This document shows positions 1 to 7,999 of a stretch of DNA of 64,000 bases, piece by piece. A program made the position numbers and the translations under genes. Source of the DNA: Aestuariibaculum lutulentum (GTDB lineage: Bacteria; Bacteroidota; Bacteroidia; Flavobacteriales; Flavobacteriaceae); assembly GCF_032926325.1 (NCBI RefSeq), contig NZ_CP136709.1, positions 2,264,501 to 2,328,500 of the forward strand. The letters run 5' to 3'. The first letter of the stretch is position 1; each line of letters opens with the position of its first letter. The notes beneath the pieces were generated by a model, which was not told the origin of the DNA, made no database searches, and was given only the letters and a program-made list of their open reading frames with translations.

Positions 1-2
1 GG

Positions 3-74
3 AATGGAGAATGCGTTAAAATAGATGCTGTAAGCAAACTGTTTAATGTTACTTTAATACCTGTTTCATCATGA
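3..74 (+). CDS. C-terminal end of an upstream gene (partial)
   Basis: An open frame runs in from the left edge and stops at TGA 72-74, leaving 23 residues that end in LFNVTLIPVSS. The stop overlaps the ATG of the next gene as ATGA, the same junction used by the two following gene pairs, so this is very probably the preceding cistron of the same operon. The fragment is too short to assign a family. Confidence 0.6.
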   Translation, partial: NGECVKIDAVSKLFNVTLIPVSS

Positions 75-748
75 AAACTGAAGTTGTTATATGGATTTTA
101 GTAATAAGCTTCTCAGCATATTTTTTAATTAGTTGGGTTTTTAAAAAGCTTCATTTGAATAATCTTGTAGTTTCTTTACAAGTTGTAAGTGGCTTACGTT
201 TACTGAATTTAAAACACGTCTTAGGAATTATATTTTTTGGTGTTTTGCCTTTTGTGCTAATCCCAGATTCAAGGTTTTTGATCCTTAGCATACAAGAGTT
301 AAATACGCCGACATTAATACTTTTTTTGTTTTTGACGTTTTTATGTGTTTATGTTAGCTGTTTAGGTGTTAAGAATAACGATGAGGTTATAAGTGCTAAC
401 GAAACTTGTTTATACCGTCTTTCTGAATCTATAGGTTACTTCACAGTTCGGTTTATATTCTTACTATGTTACGAATTCTTTTTTAGAGGTATTATGTTTT
501 TTTACTTTTTAGAATCGTATGGCTTAACCTTATCTATTGGGTATGTTACTTTTTTTTATGTGCTTATCCATGTGTTTGATTCAAAACGTGAAATGCTAGG
601 CGCCATTCCATTTGGGATTGTTTTGTGTTTGTTTAGCTATTATACTAATAGTGTATGGTATGCATTTGTACTGCATTTAGTGCTATCAGCAGTTTATGAA
701 ATTTCTGTTTTCTATCGTTTAACCTTAAAAAATAAATTATTGTCATGA
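71..748 (+). CDS. CPBP-type (Abi/CAAX protease-like) integral membrane protein
   Basis: This 225-residue protein has six to eight hydrophobic segments and no signal peptide. The CPBP (Rce1-like) signature can be traced. YEFFFRG at residues 134-140 corresponds to the EExxxRG motif, an intramembrane His lies at 167 (LIHVF), and a second His at 202 lies in the last helix (FVLHLVLS). The first acidic residue of the EE pair is Tyr here, so peptidase activity is uncertain. Members of this family act as CAAX-type or bacteriocin-related membrane peptidases, and many have no known substrate. It overlaps its neighbours by 4 bp on both sides (71-74 and 745-748), implying translational coupling with the dehydrogenase genes downstream. 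Family assignment is fairly confident; function is unknown. Confidence 0.6.
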   Translation: MKTEVVIWILVISFSAYFLISWVFKKLHLNNLVVSLQVVSGLRLLNLKHVLGIIFFGVLPFVLIPDSRFLILSIQELNTPTLILFLFLTFLCVYVSCLGVKNNDEVISANETCLYRLSESIGYFTVRFIFLLCYEFFFRGIMFFYFLESYGLTLSIGYVTFFYVLIHVFDSKREMLGAIPFGIVLCLFSYYTNSVWYAFVLHLVLSAVYEISVFYRLTLKNKLLS

Positions 749-1728
749 AAGTATTAGTTACAGGTTCAACAGGTTATATAGGTCATCAATTGGCATTGAC
801 CTTGGCTAAAGAACACATTACGGTACACGCATTGTGTAGAGATATTCATTCGCCAAAAGTTCCATTACACGAAAAAATAGTTTTATTTGAGGGTGATATT
901 TGTAATAAGACTTCATTAAAAAGAGCTATTAAAGATTGTGATTATGTGTTTCATACAGCGGCATATACCAATTTAAAATGTAAAAGCATCCAAAATTTTT
1001 ACCGGGCTAACGTTATTGGAACAGAGAATTTACTTGAAGTTTCATTACAACATGGTATTAAAAAGTTCGTGTTTACAAGTAGTTTGTCGGTTTATGGGCC
1101 ATCGTATAAAGATATACCTATTACAGAAGAACAACCTCGATTGTCATCTTATGCTAATGATTATGAGCTTACTAAAAGTATGGCAGAGGAAAGGGTCGCT
1201 GCATATGCAAAGCAAGGTTTGCCTTATGTTATTTTAAATGTCTCCAAGGTGTACGGACCTGGAGTTAAAACGTTTTCTAATGGAGTTAACCGTTTAATAG
1301 AGCTCATAGCAAAAAAGAATGTTTTGTTTGTGCCTAATAGAATAGAGGTGACGTCAAATTATGTCTACATCAAAGATGTTGTAAAAGCACATATAGAAGC
1401 AATGAAGCGTAATTTAGCTAATGAGAAGTATATAGTAGGCGGCGATAATATAAGTTATAGTAGATTATTTGAAAAGATAAAAACACTCACTAAAAGTCAG
1501 ACTAAAATAGTAAAGTTTAATTATGGACTGGTTAAGACCTGTTTGGCTGTTAGTAGTTTTTTAGGGAACATCATCGGGAAGTCTGGTTTGTCTCCTCAAG
1601 TTTTAGAGGCTTTGTTTGTATGTAGGAATTCATTATCTGATAAAGCCAAAAGGGAATTGAAATATAGAACGACATCCTTAGAAAAAGGATTGATTGAAAC
1701 CATAAATAGTCTAAAAGTTGAATCATGA
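745..1728 (+). CDS. extended SDR: NAD-dependent epimerase/dehydratase or 3beta-HSD-like
   Basis: This is a 327-residue extended short-chain dehydrogenase. The N-terminal Rossmann motif TGSTGYIG (residues 6-13) binds NAD(P), and the active-site YELTK motif (YxxxK, around residue 140) is intact, preceded by TSSLSVYG. The pattern VFHTAAYTN matches dihydroflavonol-reductase/3beta-hydroxysteroid-dehydrogenase-like enzymes and sugar epimerases, and the sequence does not separate these. ATGA overlaps join it to both the membrane protein before it and the classical SDR after it. It is a distant relative of the extended SDR at 2593-3594. Together these genes suggest a lipid, polyketide or pigment pathway, which is inference only. 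The substrate is unknown. Confidence 0.75.
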   Translation: MKVLVTGSTGYIGHQLALTLAKEHITVHALCRDIHSPKVPLHEKIVLFEGDICNKTSLKRAIKDCDYVFHTAAYTNLKCKSIQNFYRANVIGTENLLEVSLQHGIKKFVFTSSLSVYGPSYKDIPITEEQPRLSSYANDYELTKSMAEERVAAYAKQGLPYVILNVSKVYGPGVKTFSNGVNRLIELIAKKNVLFVPNRIEVTSNYVYIKDVVKAHIEAMKRNLANEKYIVGGDNISYSRLFEKIKTLTKSQTKIVKFNYGLVKTCLAVSSFLGNIIGKSGLSPQVLEALFVCRNSLSDKAKRELKYRTTSLEKGLIETINSLKVES

Positions 1729-2516
1729 AAACATACTCGTTAATAACAGGAGCAAGTCAAGGGTTTGGTAAGGCTATGGCCTTGGAATTTGCAAAAAGAG
1801 AAATGAATTTAATATTGGTAGCATTACCAAATTCCGGATTGAAAAAAGTGTCAAATTTTATAGAACAACATCTTCAGGTTCGTGTACATTGTTTAGAATT
1901 CGATCTCAGCTTTACCGAAAGTTGTTATGCTGTTGCTCGCTATATTGAAACACATAATCTGCCAGTTAAATATTTAGTGAATAATGCAGGCGTATTAAGT
2001 CGTGGCTTATTTTCCGGGTTAGATGAAAATTACATTTTAAAGCAAATCGATGTTAATGTTATGACGCCGACTTTGTTGATTAAATTACTTTTAGCCAACC
2101 TTAAAAGAAATGCTCCGTCTGGTATATTAAATATAAGTAGTATGGCAAGTTTTTTTGCCTTGCCAAAGAAACAGGTTTATGGAGGAACCAAGGCATACTT
2201 AACATCTTTTTCAAGGAGTTTAGCCAAAGAATTAAAGCCAGATAATGTGTCGGTGACAATCATCTGTCCGGGGGGATTAAATACCACCACAAGGTTGTGT
2301 TACCAAAACAGATTGATGGGGTGGGTTACAAGACAGTCTGTATTAAACCCTGAAGATGCGGCAACAATTGCTGTAGAGGCATTGCTTAAAGGAAAAGCAA
2401 TGGTGGTGCCAGGGTTTATAAATAAATGTCTTATGGTTTTAGATAAGTTATTGCCTGAAATTATTAAAGATAAACTGGCAGAAAGAGAGATAAATAAATT
2501 ACCGGTCTCGACTTAG
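1725..2516 (+). CDS. classical short-chain dehydrogenase/reductase
   Basis: This 263-residue protein has every classical SDR landmark: TGASQGFG cofactor-binding motif, NNAG at about 89, the catalytic Ser in ISSMAS, and YGGTK (YxxxK) about 13 residues later. The C-terminal extension LMVLDKLLPEIIKDKLAER resembles ketoacyl/ketosphinganine-reductase-like SDRs that sit at membranes. It starts inside the stop of the previous gene (ATGA at 1725-1728). Possible roles include reduction of a keto-lipid or a polyketide intermediate; neither can be decided from the sequence. Confidence 0.75.
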   Translation: MKTYSLITGASQGFGKAMALEFAKREMNLILVALPNSGLKKVSNFIEQHLQVRVHCLEFDLSFTESCYAVARYIETHNLPVKYLVNNAGVLSRGLFSGLDENYILKQIDVNVMTPTLLIKLLLANLKRNAPSGILNISSMASFFALPKKQVYGGTKAYLTSFSRSLAKELKPDNVSVTIICPGGLNTTTRLCYQNRLMGWVTRQSVLNPEDAATIAVEALLKGKAMVVPGFINKCLMVLDKLLPEIIKDKLAEREINKLPVST

Positions 2517-2592
2517 ATTATTATGAATGTTTTTATTAAGAACTTTTTTAAGGAAGACATGTCGTGCATTTTAACCTGAAAATTATTTAGTA

Positions 2593-3594
2593 ATGTCTAA
2601 TGGAATTACAGTTTTAGTAACAGGAGCAAGCGGATTATTAGGAACGAATGCAGTTCTTGAATTATTGACTCACGGATATCAGGTGGTTGGTTTGGTAAGA
2701 TCTAAGAGTAGGTTTAAAGGGGGTGAACATAAAAATTTAAGATTGATAAAAGGAGATCTTTTAAATGAGAAGACCATGGAGCGGGTTATAAAAGGTTGTG
2801 ATTATGTAGTGCATGCAGCTTCATTAACCAATCCTGAAATTTTAAATTATGGAGAATTTCAGGATGTTAATATACAGGGAACCAAAACGATTGTTCAATT
2901 TGCAATAATACATAAGATTAAAAGAATTATTTACATCAGTACTGCAAATGTGTTTGGGTATGGAACCTTAGACGATTTAGGAAATGAGTTAAAAGCTATA
3001 AAGAAACCATTCTCAAAATCATTGTATTCAAAAAGTAAGTTAGAAGCTCAGGAGTTTGTTTTATCTAAAGCAAACGATATTGAAGTAGTTGTTCTTAATC
3101 CTTCTTTTATAATTGGGGCTTACGATACTAAACCAACTTCGGGTAAATTGGTGTTGCTGGGTTTAAATAAACGGTTTGTTTTTCATCCACCGGGAGGTAA
3201 GAGTTTTATTTGTGCACAAGATGTGGCAAAAGGTATTGTAAAAGCAATAACGAACGGGAAAAATGGTGAAGCCTATATTTTATCAAATGAAAATTTAAGC
3301 TTTAAAAATTTTTTTAAGCTTTTAAATGAGAAACAATTAACTAAGGCAGTATTGGTTGAAATTCCAAAAGTGGGTCTGCTTTTTATGGGATTTATTGGTG
3401 ATCTTTTAAGACGACTTCAATTTAAAATTCCTTTTTCTTCTAATAACATGAAAATCCTTTGTGCAAGCAGTTTTTATTCCAATGTTAAGGCAAAAAAAGA
3501 ACTAGGTCTTACATTTTCTCCAATTGAAAAAGGACTGAAGGAAGCAGTTGTTTGGTTCATCACTAATGAAAATATGAAAAGAAAAATGTCCTAA
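2593..3594 (+). CDS. extended SDR: NAD-dependent epimerase/dehydratase family
   Basis: This 333-residue protein has TGASGLLG for dinucleotide binding, VVHAASLTN, and the active-site YSKSK. It is 76 bp downstream of the previous SDR, so it is probably in the same transcript, but it is not translationally overlapped like the genes before it. A hydrophobic stretch, VGLLFMGFIGDLL (about residue 259), could hold the protein at a membrane, as in some sterol- or hopanoid-related SDRs. No convincing terminator follows. Family confidence is high; substrate unknown. Confidence 0.7.
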   Translation: MSNGITVLVTGASGLLGTNAVLELLTHGYQVVGLVRSKSRFKGGEHKNLRLIKGDLLNEKTMERVIKGCDYVVHAASLTNPEILNYGEFQDVNIQGTKTIVQFAIIHKIKRIIYISTANVFGYGTLDDLGNELKAIKKPFSKSLYSKSKLEAQEFVLSKANDIEVVVLNPSFIIGAYDTKPTSGKLVLLGLNKRFVFHPPGGKSFICAQDVAKGIVKAITNGKNGEAYILSNENLSFKNFFKLLNEKQLTKAVLVEIPKVGLLFMGFIGDLLRRLQFKIPFSSNNMKILCASSFYSNVKAKKELGLTFSPIEKGLKEAVVWFITNENMKRKMS

Positions 3595-3674
3595 ATTATC
3601 TAAATACAACATTTTAGGATATTCAATTTAATATAAATTCGAAATTTGCTTTATCGAAATCTAAATTCAGAATT

Positions 3675-4121
3675 ATGAAAGTATCCTGTATAATTAAGGC
3701 GTACCGATTTAGACAACTCCTGTATATATTGCTGTTTAGTTTAAATGCAATATTTATTAGTTGTCGAGTTGATGAAGATTTCAATTTAGAATGTATTGGG
3801 AATGTAAAAGCAAGTCTTCCAAGTCATCAGTTTAAAAAAGGTTATATCGACCAGTATTATGATGATAAAATTATAGCATCTGTCGATAATGAACCACACG
3901 ACGATTATTATGATTATTATTTTACGGTAGAAGGTCGCATACCATCCGGAATAGAAATTGTTTATGATTTTAGAACGGTTTCGTTTCAAGGTATTCCAAC
4001 ACAAACAGGAAGATTTAAGTTTAAGGTGTATTTAGATATCGATCGGCGTTATCCAGAAAGTTTAATCTGTATAGATTATAGTACGAGTCGAGAGTACGAC
4101 ATAGAAATTCTTTCGAATTAG
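3675..4121 (+). CDS. lipoprotein with a He_PIG-like (putative Ig) fold, paralogue A
   Basis: This 148-residue protein has a signal peptide ending in the lipobox IFISC, so the mature protein should be a lipid-anchored periplasmic or surface protein. The second half reads like a putative Ig (cadherin-like) domain: RIPSGIEI, then a hydrophobic strand, then GIPTQTGRFKFKVYL, the usual layout of a strand, a G-[TI]-P-T turn and a second strand. It is a paralogue of the gene at 4654-5091: KKGYIDQYYDDKIIASVDNEP matches KRGHAEVYYYDELKASVNNEP. Both contain several Asp/Tyr-rich stretches. Function unknown. Confidence 0.65.
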   Translation: MKVSCIIKAYRFRQLLYILLFSLNAIFISCRVDEDFNLECIGNVKASLPSHQFKKGYIDQYYDDKIIASVDNEPHDDYYDYYFTVEGRIPSGIEIVYDFRTVSFQGIPTQTGRFKFKVYLDIDRRYPESLICIDYSTSREYDIEILSN

Positions 4122-4236
4122 TAACGAATAAAAAGTGTCTAAGTTTTTCTATGTTGTAAAATTCTGGATATTGAATAGGTTGCAAGTTGTTAGTTTTACA
4201 AAGCAATTAAAGATATAATGTAAAACCATAATAGTC

Positions 4237-4638
4237 ATGAAAACATTGAAGCAGCTCATATTGATTTTGACACTGACTGTTCATTGTTATGCGCAAAAGG
4301 AACAGGTGGTGTTTCCTGAAATCCGGTTAAATCATCTTTTCGCACAACAAGTCAACTTCAATCCTGAAATCATAATTCATAACAACTTTAAGTTTTGTGC
4401 TGAGCCCCAATTTGGAGGACTATTTGAAGATTCATTTAAATATGTTGAAGGTATCACCAATTTTAACCAGTTTTATAATTTCTTTGATCTGGGTTTAAAT
4501 TTGGGACTAAATAAAGAGATTAGGAGAGGTGTGAAATTAAAAGGAATTTGTAACTTAGGGATGCTGAGATTCAGGAGTTATGATGCAACTAAGCCCGAAA
4601 ACTATCTGGTGAAATTATCATTAAGTTTTGTTTTTTAA
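4237..4638 (+). CDS. small secreted beta-barrel-like protein
   Basis: This 133-residue protein has a typical signal peptide with cleavage near HCYAQ. Alternating strands (FDLGLNLGLN, VKLKGICNLG) and a C-terminal strand ending in LSFVF, with terminal Phe, resemble outer-membrane barrel proteins. It is far too short for a complete barrel of the usual eight strands or more. It lies between two paralogous lipoproteins, 115 bp after the first and 15 bp before the second, so the three may be co-expressed. I do not recognise the family. Confidence 0.5.
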   Translation: MKTLKQLILILTLTVHCYAQKEQVVFPEIRLNHLFAQQVNFNPEIIIHNNFKFCAEPQFGGLFEDSFKYVEGITNFNQFYNFFDLGLNLGLNKEIRRGVKLKGICNLGMLRFRSYDATKPENYLVKLSLSFVF

Positions 4639-4653
4639 TTTTTTGAAGGAATT

Positions 4654-5091
4654 ATGAAAAATCCTAATAAATTAAATCTCCCTAAGTCCGTTTTTAAATG
4701 GCAATTTTTTCTTTTAGGCTGCTTGTTGATGACTTGCGAAAATCTTGATTTTTCAGATTGTATTATAAAAAAACATGCCGAGCTGCCGGATAAAGAATTA
4801 AAGCGAGGACATGCAGAGGTATATTATTATGATGAACTTAAGGCTTCTGTAAATAATGAACCTGATGATGATGCATACCAGTATAGATTTAATGTTAAAG
4901 GTCGTCTGCCCGATGGAATAGAAGTCAAAGAAGATGGCAGATTCTTGGTTTTTGAAGGAGTAACATTGGAAACAGGAAACTTTATTTTACAGGTTAGCGT
5001 TAGTGCTGTAGCATACGAGACAGATGATGATGTAAGTGTTTGTGGTGTTAAATCTACGAGCAAATCTTATACTCTACTTTTTGAGAATTAG
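4654..5091 (+). CDS. lipoprotein with a He_PIG-like (putative Ig) fold, paralogue B
   Basis: This 145-residue protein has a lipoprotein signal (LGCLLMTC, probable acylated Cys about 29). As in paralogue A at 3675-4121, the body carries GRLPDGIEV followed by FEGVTLETGNFILQVSV, resembling a single Ig-like domain. It starts 15 bp after the small barrel-like gene and is closed by a strong hairpin terminator. The shared core with paralogue A suggests a local duplication followed by divergence. No catalytic motif is visible. The function is unknown, with ligand binding or surface adhesion as possibilities. Confidence 0.65.
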   Translation: MKNPNKLNLPKSVFKWQFFLLGCLLMTCENLDFSDCIIKKHAELPDKELKRGHAEVYYYDELKASVNNEPDDDAYQYRFNVKGRLPDGIEVKEDGRFLVFEGVTLETGNFILQVSVSAVAYETDDDVSVCGVKSTSKSYTLLFEN

Positions 5092-5117
5092 TTTAAATTT
5101 TAAAAGGAATGAATAAA

Positions 5118-5147
5118 AAAATCCCACAAAATACTTTGCGGGATTTT
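5118..5147. terminator. bidirectional intrinsic terminator
   Basis: The inverted repeat AAATCCC-a-CAAA / TTTG-c-GGGATTT has a 4-nt loop and A/T runs on both sides. It lies between convergent genes, the lipoprotein (plus) and pnp (minus), and can serve both. Confidence 0.75.
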
Positions 5148-5170
5148 AGTTTTATAGAGTAGATAAAAAA

Positions 5171-7420
5171 TTATTCTTCTTTTCTATCATTTCTTGGTTT
5201 TCTGTCATCACGACGGTTATCGCGATTTCTGTTATCTCTATTGTCTCTGCTTCCCCCTTTGTTGTTATTGTCTCTTGGTGGACGCGCTACATAACCTTCA
5301 GGTTTTGGTAAAATCGCTTTACGAGAAACTTTTTCTTTACGTGTTTTTGGATCTGTACCAAAGTATTTCACTTCAAATACATCACCCATATTTACAACGT
5401 CAGAAACATTTTCAGTACGTTCCCAAGCTAATTCGCTTACGTGTAATAATACTTCGTTTCCTGGTGCTTTTGTATATTCTACAACCGCTCCGAAATCTAA
5501 CATTTTTACAACTTTTACTTCGTAAACTTCTCCAACTTGAGGTTTAAACATTAAAGAATCAATTTTAGCTAAAACTTTGTCAATACCATTTTGGTCAGTA
5601 CCTAAAATCTCAACAATACCTTCTTCAGTAACCGGATCTTCGTTAATAACGATAGTTGTTTTGGTTTCTTTTTGTAACTCTTGAATTACTTTTCCTCCAG
5701 GTCCAATTAAAGCACCAATAAACTGGTTAGGGATTGTTGTAGTAACCATTTTAGGAGCATGAGCCTTAACACTTTCGTTAGGTGTAGAAATTGTATCAGT
5801 TATTTTTCCTAAAATATGTAAACGACCATCACGAGCTTGTTTTAAAGCTTGTACAAGAATTTCATAAGATAATCCTTTTACTTTAATATCCATTTGACAA
5901 GCTGTAATACCGTCCTCTGTACCAGTTACTTTAAAGTCCATATCACCTAAGTGATCTTCATCTCCTAAGATATCTGATAATACAGCGTATTTACCAGTTT
6001 CAGTATCGGTGATTAATCCCATAGCAATACCTGAAACAGGTTTTACCATTTGTACACCGGCATCCATAAGCGCCATAGTACCAGCACAAACTGTCGCCAT
6101 AGAAGACGAACCGTTAGATTCTAAAATTTCAGAAACTACACGAACAGTATATGGGCAATCAGCAGGAATCATACCTTTTAAGGCACGTTGTGCTAAGTTA
6201 CCGTGTCCTACTTCACGACGAGACGTTCCACGAATTGGACGAGCCTCACCAGTTGAGAAAGGAGGGAAGTTGTAATGTAAATAGAAACGCTCTTCAGCTT
6301 CCTGAGATGGCATGTCAATCATGTTAGCTTCTTTAGAAGTCCCTAGAGTAACTGTTGCTAATGCCTGAGTTTCCCCACGTGTAAAGATTGAAGAACCATG
6401 CGTAGATGGTAAATAATCAACCTCACACCAGATTGGTCTGATATCTGTAGTTTTACGTCCGTCTAAGCGTAAACCTTCATTTAATGTTAAATCTCTAACA
6501 GCATTTTTTTCAGCTTTGCTGTAGTATTTAGAAATTAAATCGCCGTATTCTTCTTGTTCTTCTTCAGAGAATGAAGCAACAACTTCTTCTTTAATAGCAG
6601 CGAATGCAGCACCTCTTTCGTGTTTAGAAGATCCTGCTTTAGCAACAGCATACACTTTATCGTATGCCATGTCGTGAATCTTTTTAGCTAAATCTTCGTC
6701 AGCGCGTTCTGGTTCGTATTCACGAGTTTCTTTTTTACCGAAAGCTTCTGCTAATTTAAGCTGAGCTTCACATTGTACTTTAATAGCTTCGTGAGCGAAT
6801 TTGATCGCTTCAGTCATTTCCTCTTCAGAGATCTCTTTCATCTCACCTTCAACCATCATAACAGAGTCTGAAGAAGCACCAATAACCATATCGATATCAC
6901 TTTCTTCTAACTGTGCTAAAGAAGGGTTGATGATTAACTCACCGTTAATGCGACCAACTCTAACTTCAGAAATAGGAGTTTCGAAAGGAATATCACTTAA
7001 TTGAATAGCAGCAGAAGCAGCTAATCCAGCTAAAGCATCTGGCATAACTTCTGGGTCATGAGACATTAACTGAATCATGATTTGCGTTTCGCTGTGGTAA
7101 TCTTTTGGGAATAACGGGCGTAACACACGGTCTACTAAACGCATGGTTAAAACCTCTCCGTCACTTGGTCTAGCTTCTCTTTTGAAGAATCCACCTGGGT
7201 AACGACCAGCAGCAGCAAATTTTTCGCGGTAGTCTACTGTTAATGGTAAGAAATCTACATCAGCTTGTTGATAGTTAGAAACAACTGTACATAATAACAT
7301 ACAGTTTCCAGATTGTACCACAACGCTACCATGCGCTTGCTTTGCTAATTTTCCGGTTTCGATAGAGATTTCTCTACCATCACCAAGGTTTATAACCTCT
7401 TTAAATGTTTTTGGAATCAT
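5171..7420 (-). CDS. pnp: polyribonucleotide nucleotidyltransferase (PNPase)
   Basis: This 749-residue phosphorolytic 3'-to-5' exoribonuclease has two RNase PH domains (about 1-230 and 320-540). The second carries the conserved FFKREARPSDGE- and GTSRREVGHGNLA-type segments of the family. A KH domain follows (GALIGPGGKVIQEL, around 570), then an S1 domain (VGEVYEVKVVKMLDFGAVVEY, around 625-690). The last 45 residues form an Arg/Asp/Asn-rich low-complexity tail, longer than in E. coli PNPase and probably RNA- or protein-binding. It lies downstream of rpsO on the same strand, the order widely conserved in bacteria, but a terminator separates them. The leader is CA-rich. Confidence 0.97.
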   Translation of the reverse strand: MIPKTFKEVINLGDGREISIETGKLAKQAHGSVVVQSGNCMLLCTVVSNYQQADVDFLPLTVDYREKFAAAGRYPGGFFKREARPSDGEVLTMRLVDRVLRPLFPKDYHSETQIMIQLMSHDPEVMPDALAGLAASAAIQLSDIPFETPISEVRVGRINGELIINPSLAQLEESDIDMVIGASSDSVMMVEGEMKEISEEEMTEAIKFAHEAIKVQCEAQLKLAEAFGKKETREYEPERADEDLAKKIHDMAYDKVYAVAKAGSSKHERGAAFAAIKEEVVASFSEEEQEEYGDLISKYYSKAEKNAVRDLTLNEGLRLDGRKTTDIRPIWCEVDYLPSTHGSSIFTRGETQALATVTLGTSKEANMIDMPSQEAEERFYLHYNFPPFSTGEARPIRGTSRREVGHGNLAQRALKGMIPADCPYTVRVVSEILESNGSSSMATVCAGTMALMDAGVQMVKPVSGIAMGLITDTETGKYAVLSDILGDEDHLGDMDFKVTGTEDGITACQMDIKVKGLSYEILVQALKQARDGRLHILGKITDTISTPNESVKAHAPKMVTTTIPNQFIGALIGPGGKVIQELQKETKTTIVINEDPVTEEGIVEILGTDQNGIDKVLAKIDSLMFKPQVGEVYEVKVVKMLDFGAVVEYTKAPGNEVLLHVSELAWERTENVSDVVNMGDVFEVKYFGTDPKTRKEKVSRKAILPKPEGYVARPPRDNNNKGGSRDNRDNRNRDNRRDDRKPRNDRKEE

Positions 7421-7554
7421 AAATTTTTTAATTCTAATTAAACAATGGTCGTTGTGTTGTTGTGTGTAGTTGTTGTGTGTTTGACCAATGAAAAACTGTA
7501 ATTAGCTTCTTATTTTGTGCGGTTTAGACTCTTGCACATGAGTAGTGTATAAAC

Positions 7555-7583
7555 AAAAAAGAGGCTGTAAAAGCCTCTTTTCG
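7555..7583 (-). terminator. rpsO terminator
   Basis: The stem AAAGAGGCT/AGCCTCTTT (7558-7566 with 7572-7580) is followed on the minus strand by TTTTTTGTTT. It separates rpsO from pnp, so most pnp transcription probably needs read-through or its own promoter. Confidence 0.8.
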
Positions 7584-7585
7584 AA

Positions 7586-7855
7586 TTATTTTCTTAAACC
7601 TAGTTCTTTAACTATAGCACGGTATCTTAAGATATCTTTCTTAGTTAAGTAATCTAGTAAAGCACGACGCTTACCTACTAATTTTACTAATGAACGCTCA
7701 GTGTTAAAATCTTTACGATTCTTTTTTAAGTGTTCAGTTAAGTGATTAATTCTGTGCGTAAATAACGCGATTTGTCCTTCAGCAGAACCAGTATCGTTTG
7801 TTCCTTTACCGTGTTTTGCGAAGATTTCTTCTTTTACTTCTTTTGATAAATACAT
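7586..7855 (-). CDS. rpsO: 30S ribosomal protein S15
   Basis: This 89-residue protein has the full S15 length and signature: HGKGTNDTGSAEGQIALFT, then RINHLTEHLKKNRKDFNT, then LVGKRRALLDYL. S15 binds the central domain of 16S rRNA early in 30S assembly, and in several bacteria it represses its own mRNA. A clear -7 element (TATATTTG, plus-strand 7910-7917) and a leader hairpin at 7888-7904 lie upstream. Confidence 0.97.
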   Translation of the reverse strand: MYLSKEVKEEIFAKHGKGTNDTGSAEGQIALFTHRINHLTEHLKKNRKDFNTERSLVKLVGKRRALLDYLTKKDILRYRAIVKELGLRK

Positions 7856-7887
7856 GCTAATATTATTGTAAATAATTGTTATGTAAA

Positions 7888-7904
7888 CGAAAGACTATCT
7901 TTCG
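7888..7904 (-). promoter_or_regulatory. hairpin in the rpsO leader
   Basis: A perfect 7-bp stem (CGAAAGA/TCTTTCG) closes a 3-nt loop about 33 nt upstream of the rpsO start codon and just after the predicted transcription start. Such a leader structure could be the site of S15 autoregulation; this is inference. Confidence 0.4.
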
Positions 7905-7909
7905 AGCGG

Positions 7910-7938
7910 CAAATATAGGAATTAAAAATGATTTACAA
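7910..7938 (-). promoter_or_regulatory. rpsO promoter
   Basis: On the minus strand, TTG (7938-7936) is followed after 18 nt by TATATTTG (7917-7910). This matches the Bacteroidota vegetative consensus TTG-spacer-TAnnTTTG. Confidence 0.55.
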
Positions 7939-7999
7939 GCTAATATGTTAAAAAGAAAATGGGCCATTGGCGGTCGATTTTTTGTGAAAGTTTTTTGAA

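Noticed and set aside
5194..5547. Plus-strand frame of 117 codons over pnp
   Set aside because: It lies opposite the S1 region of pnp and has no family or signal; a shadow frame.
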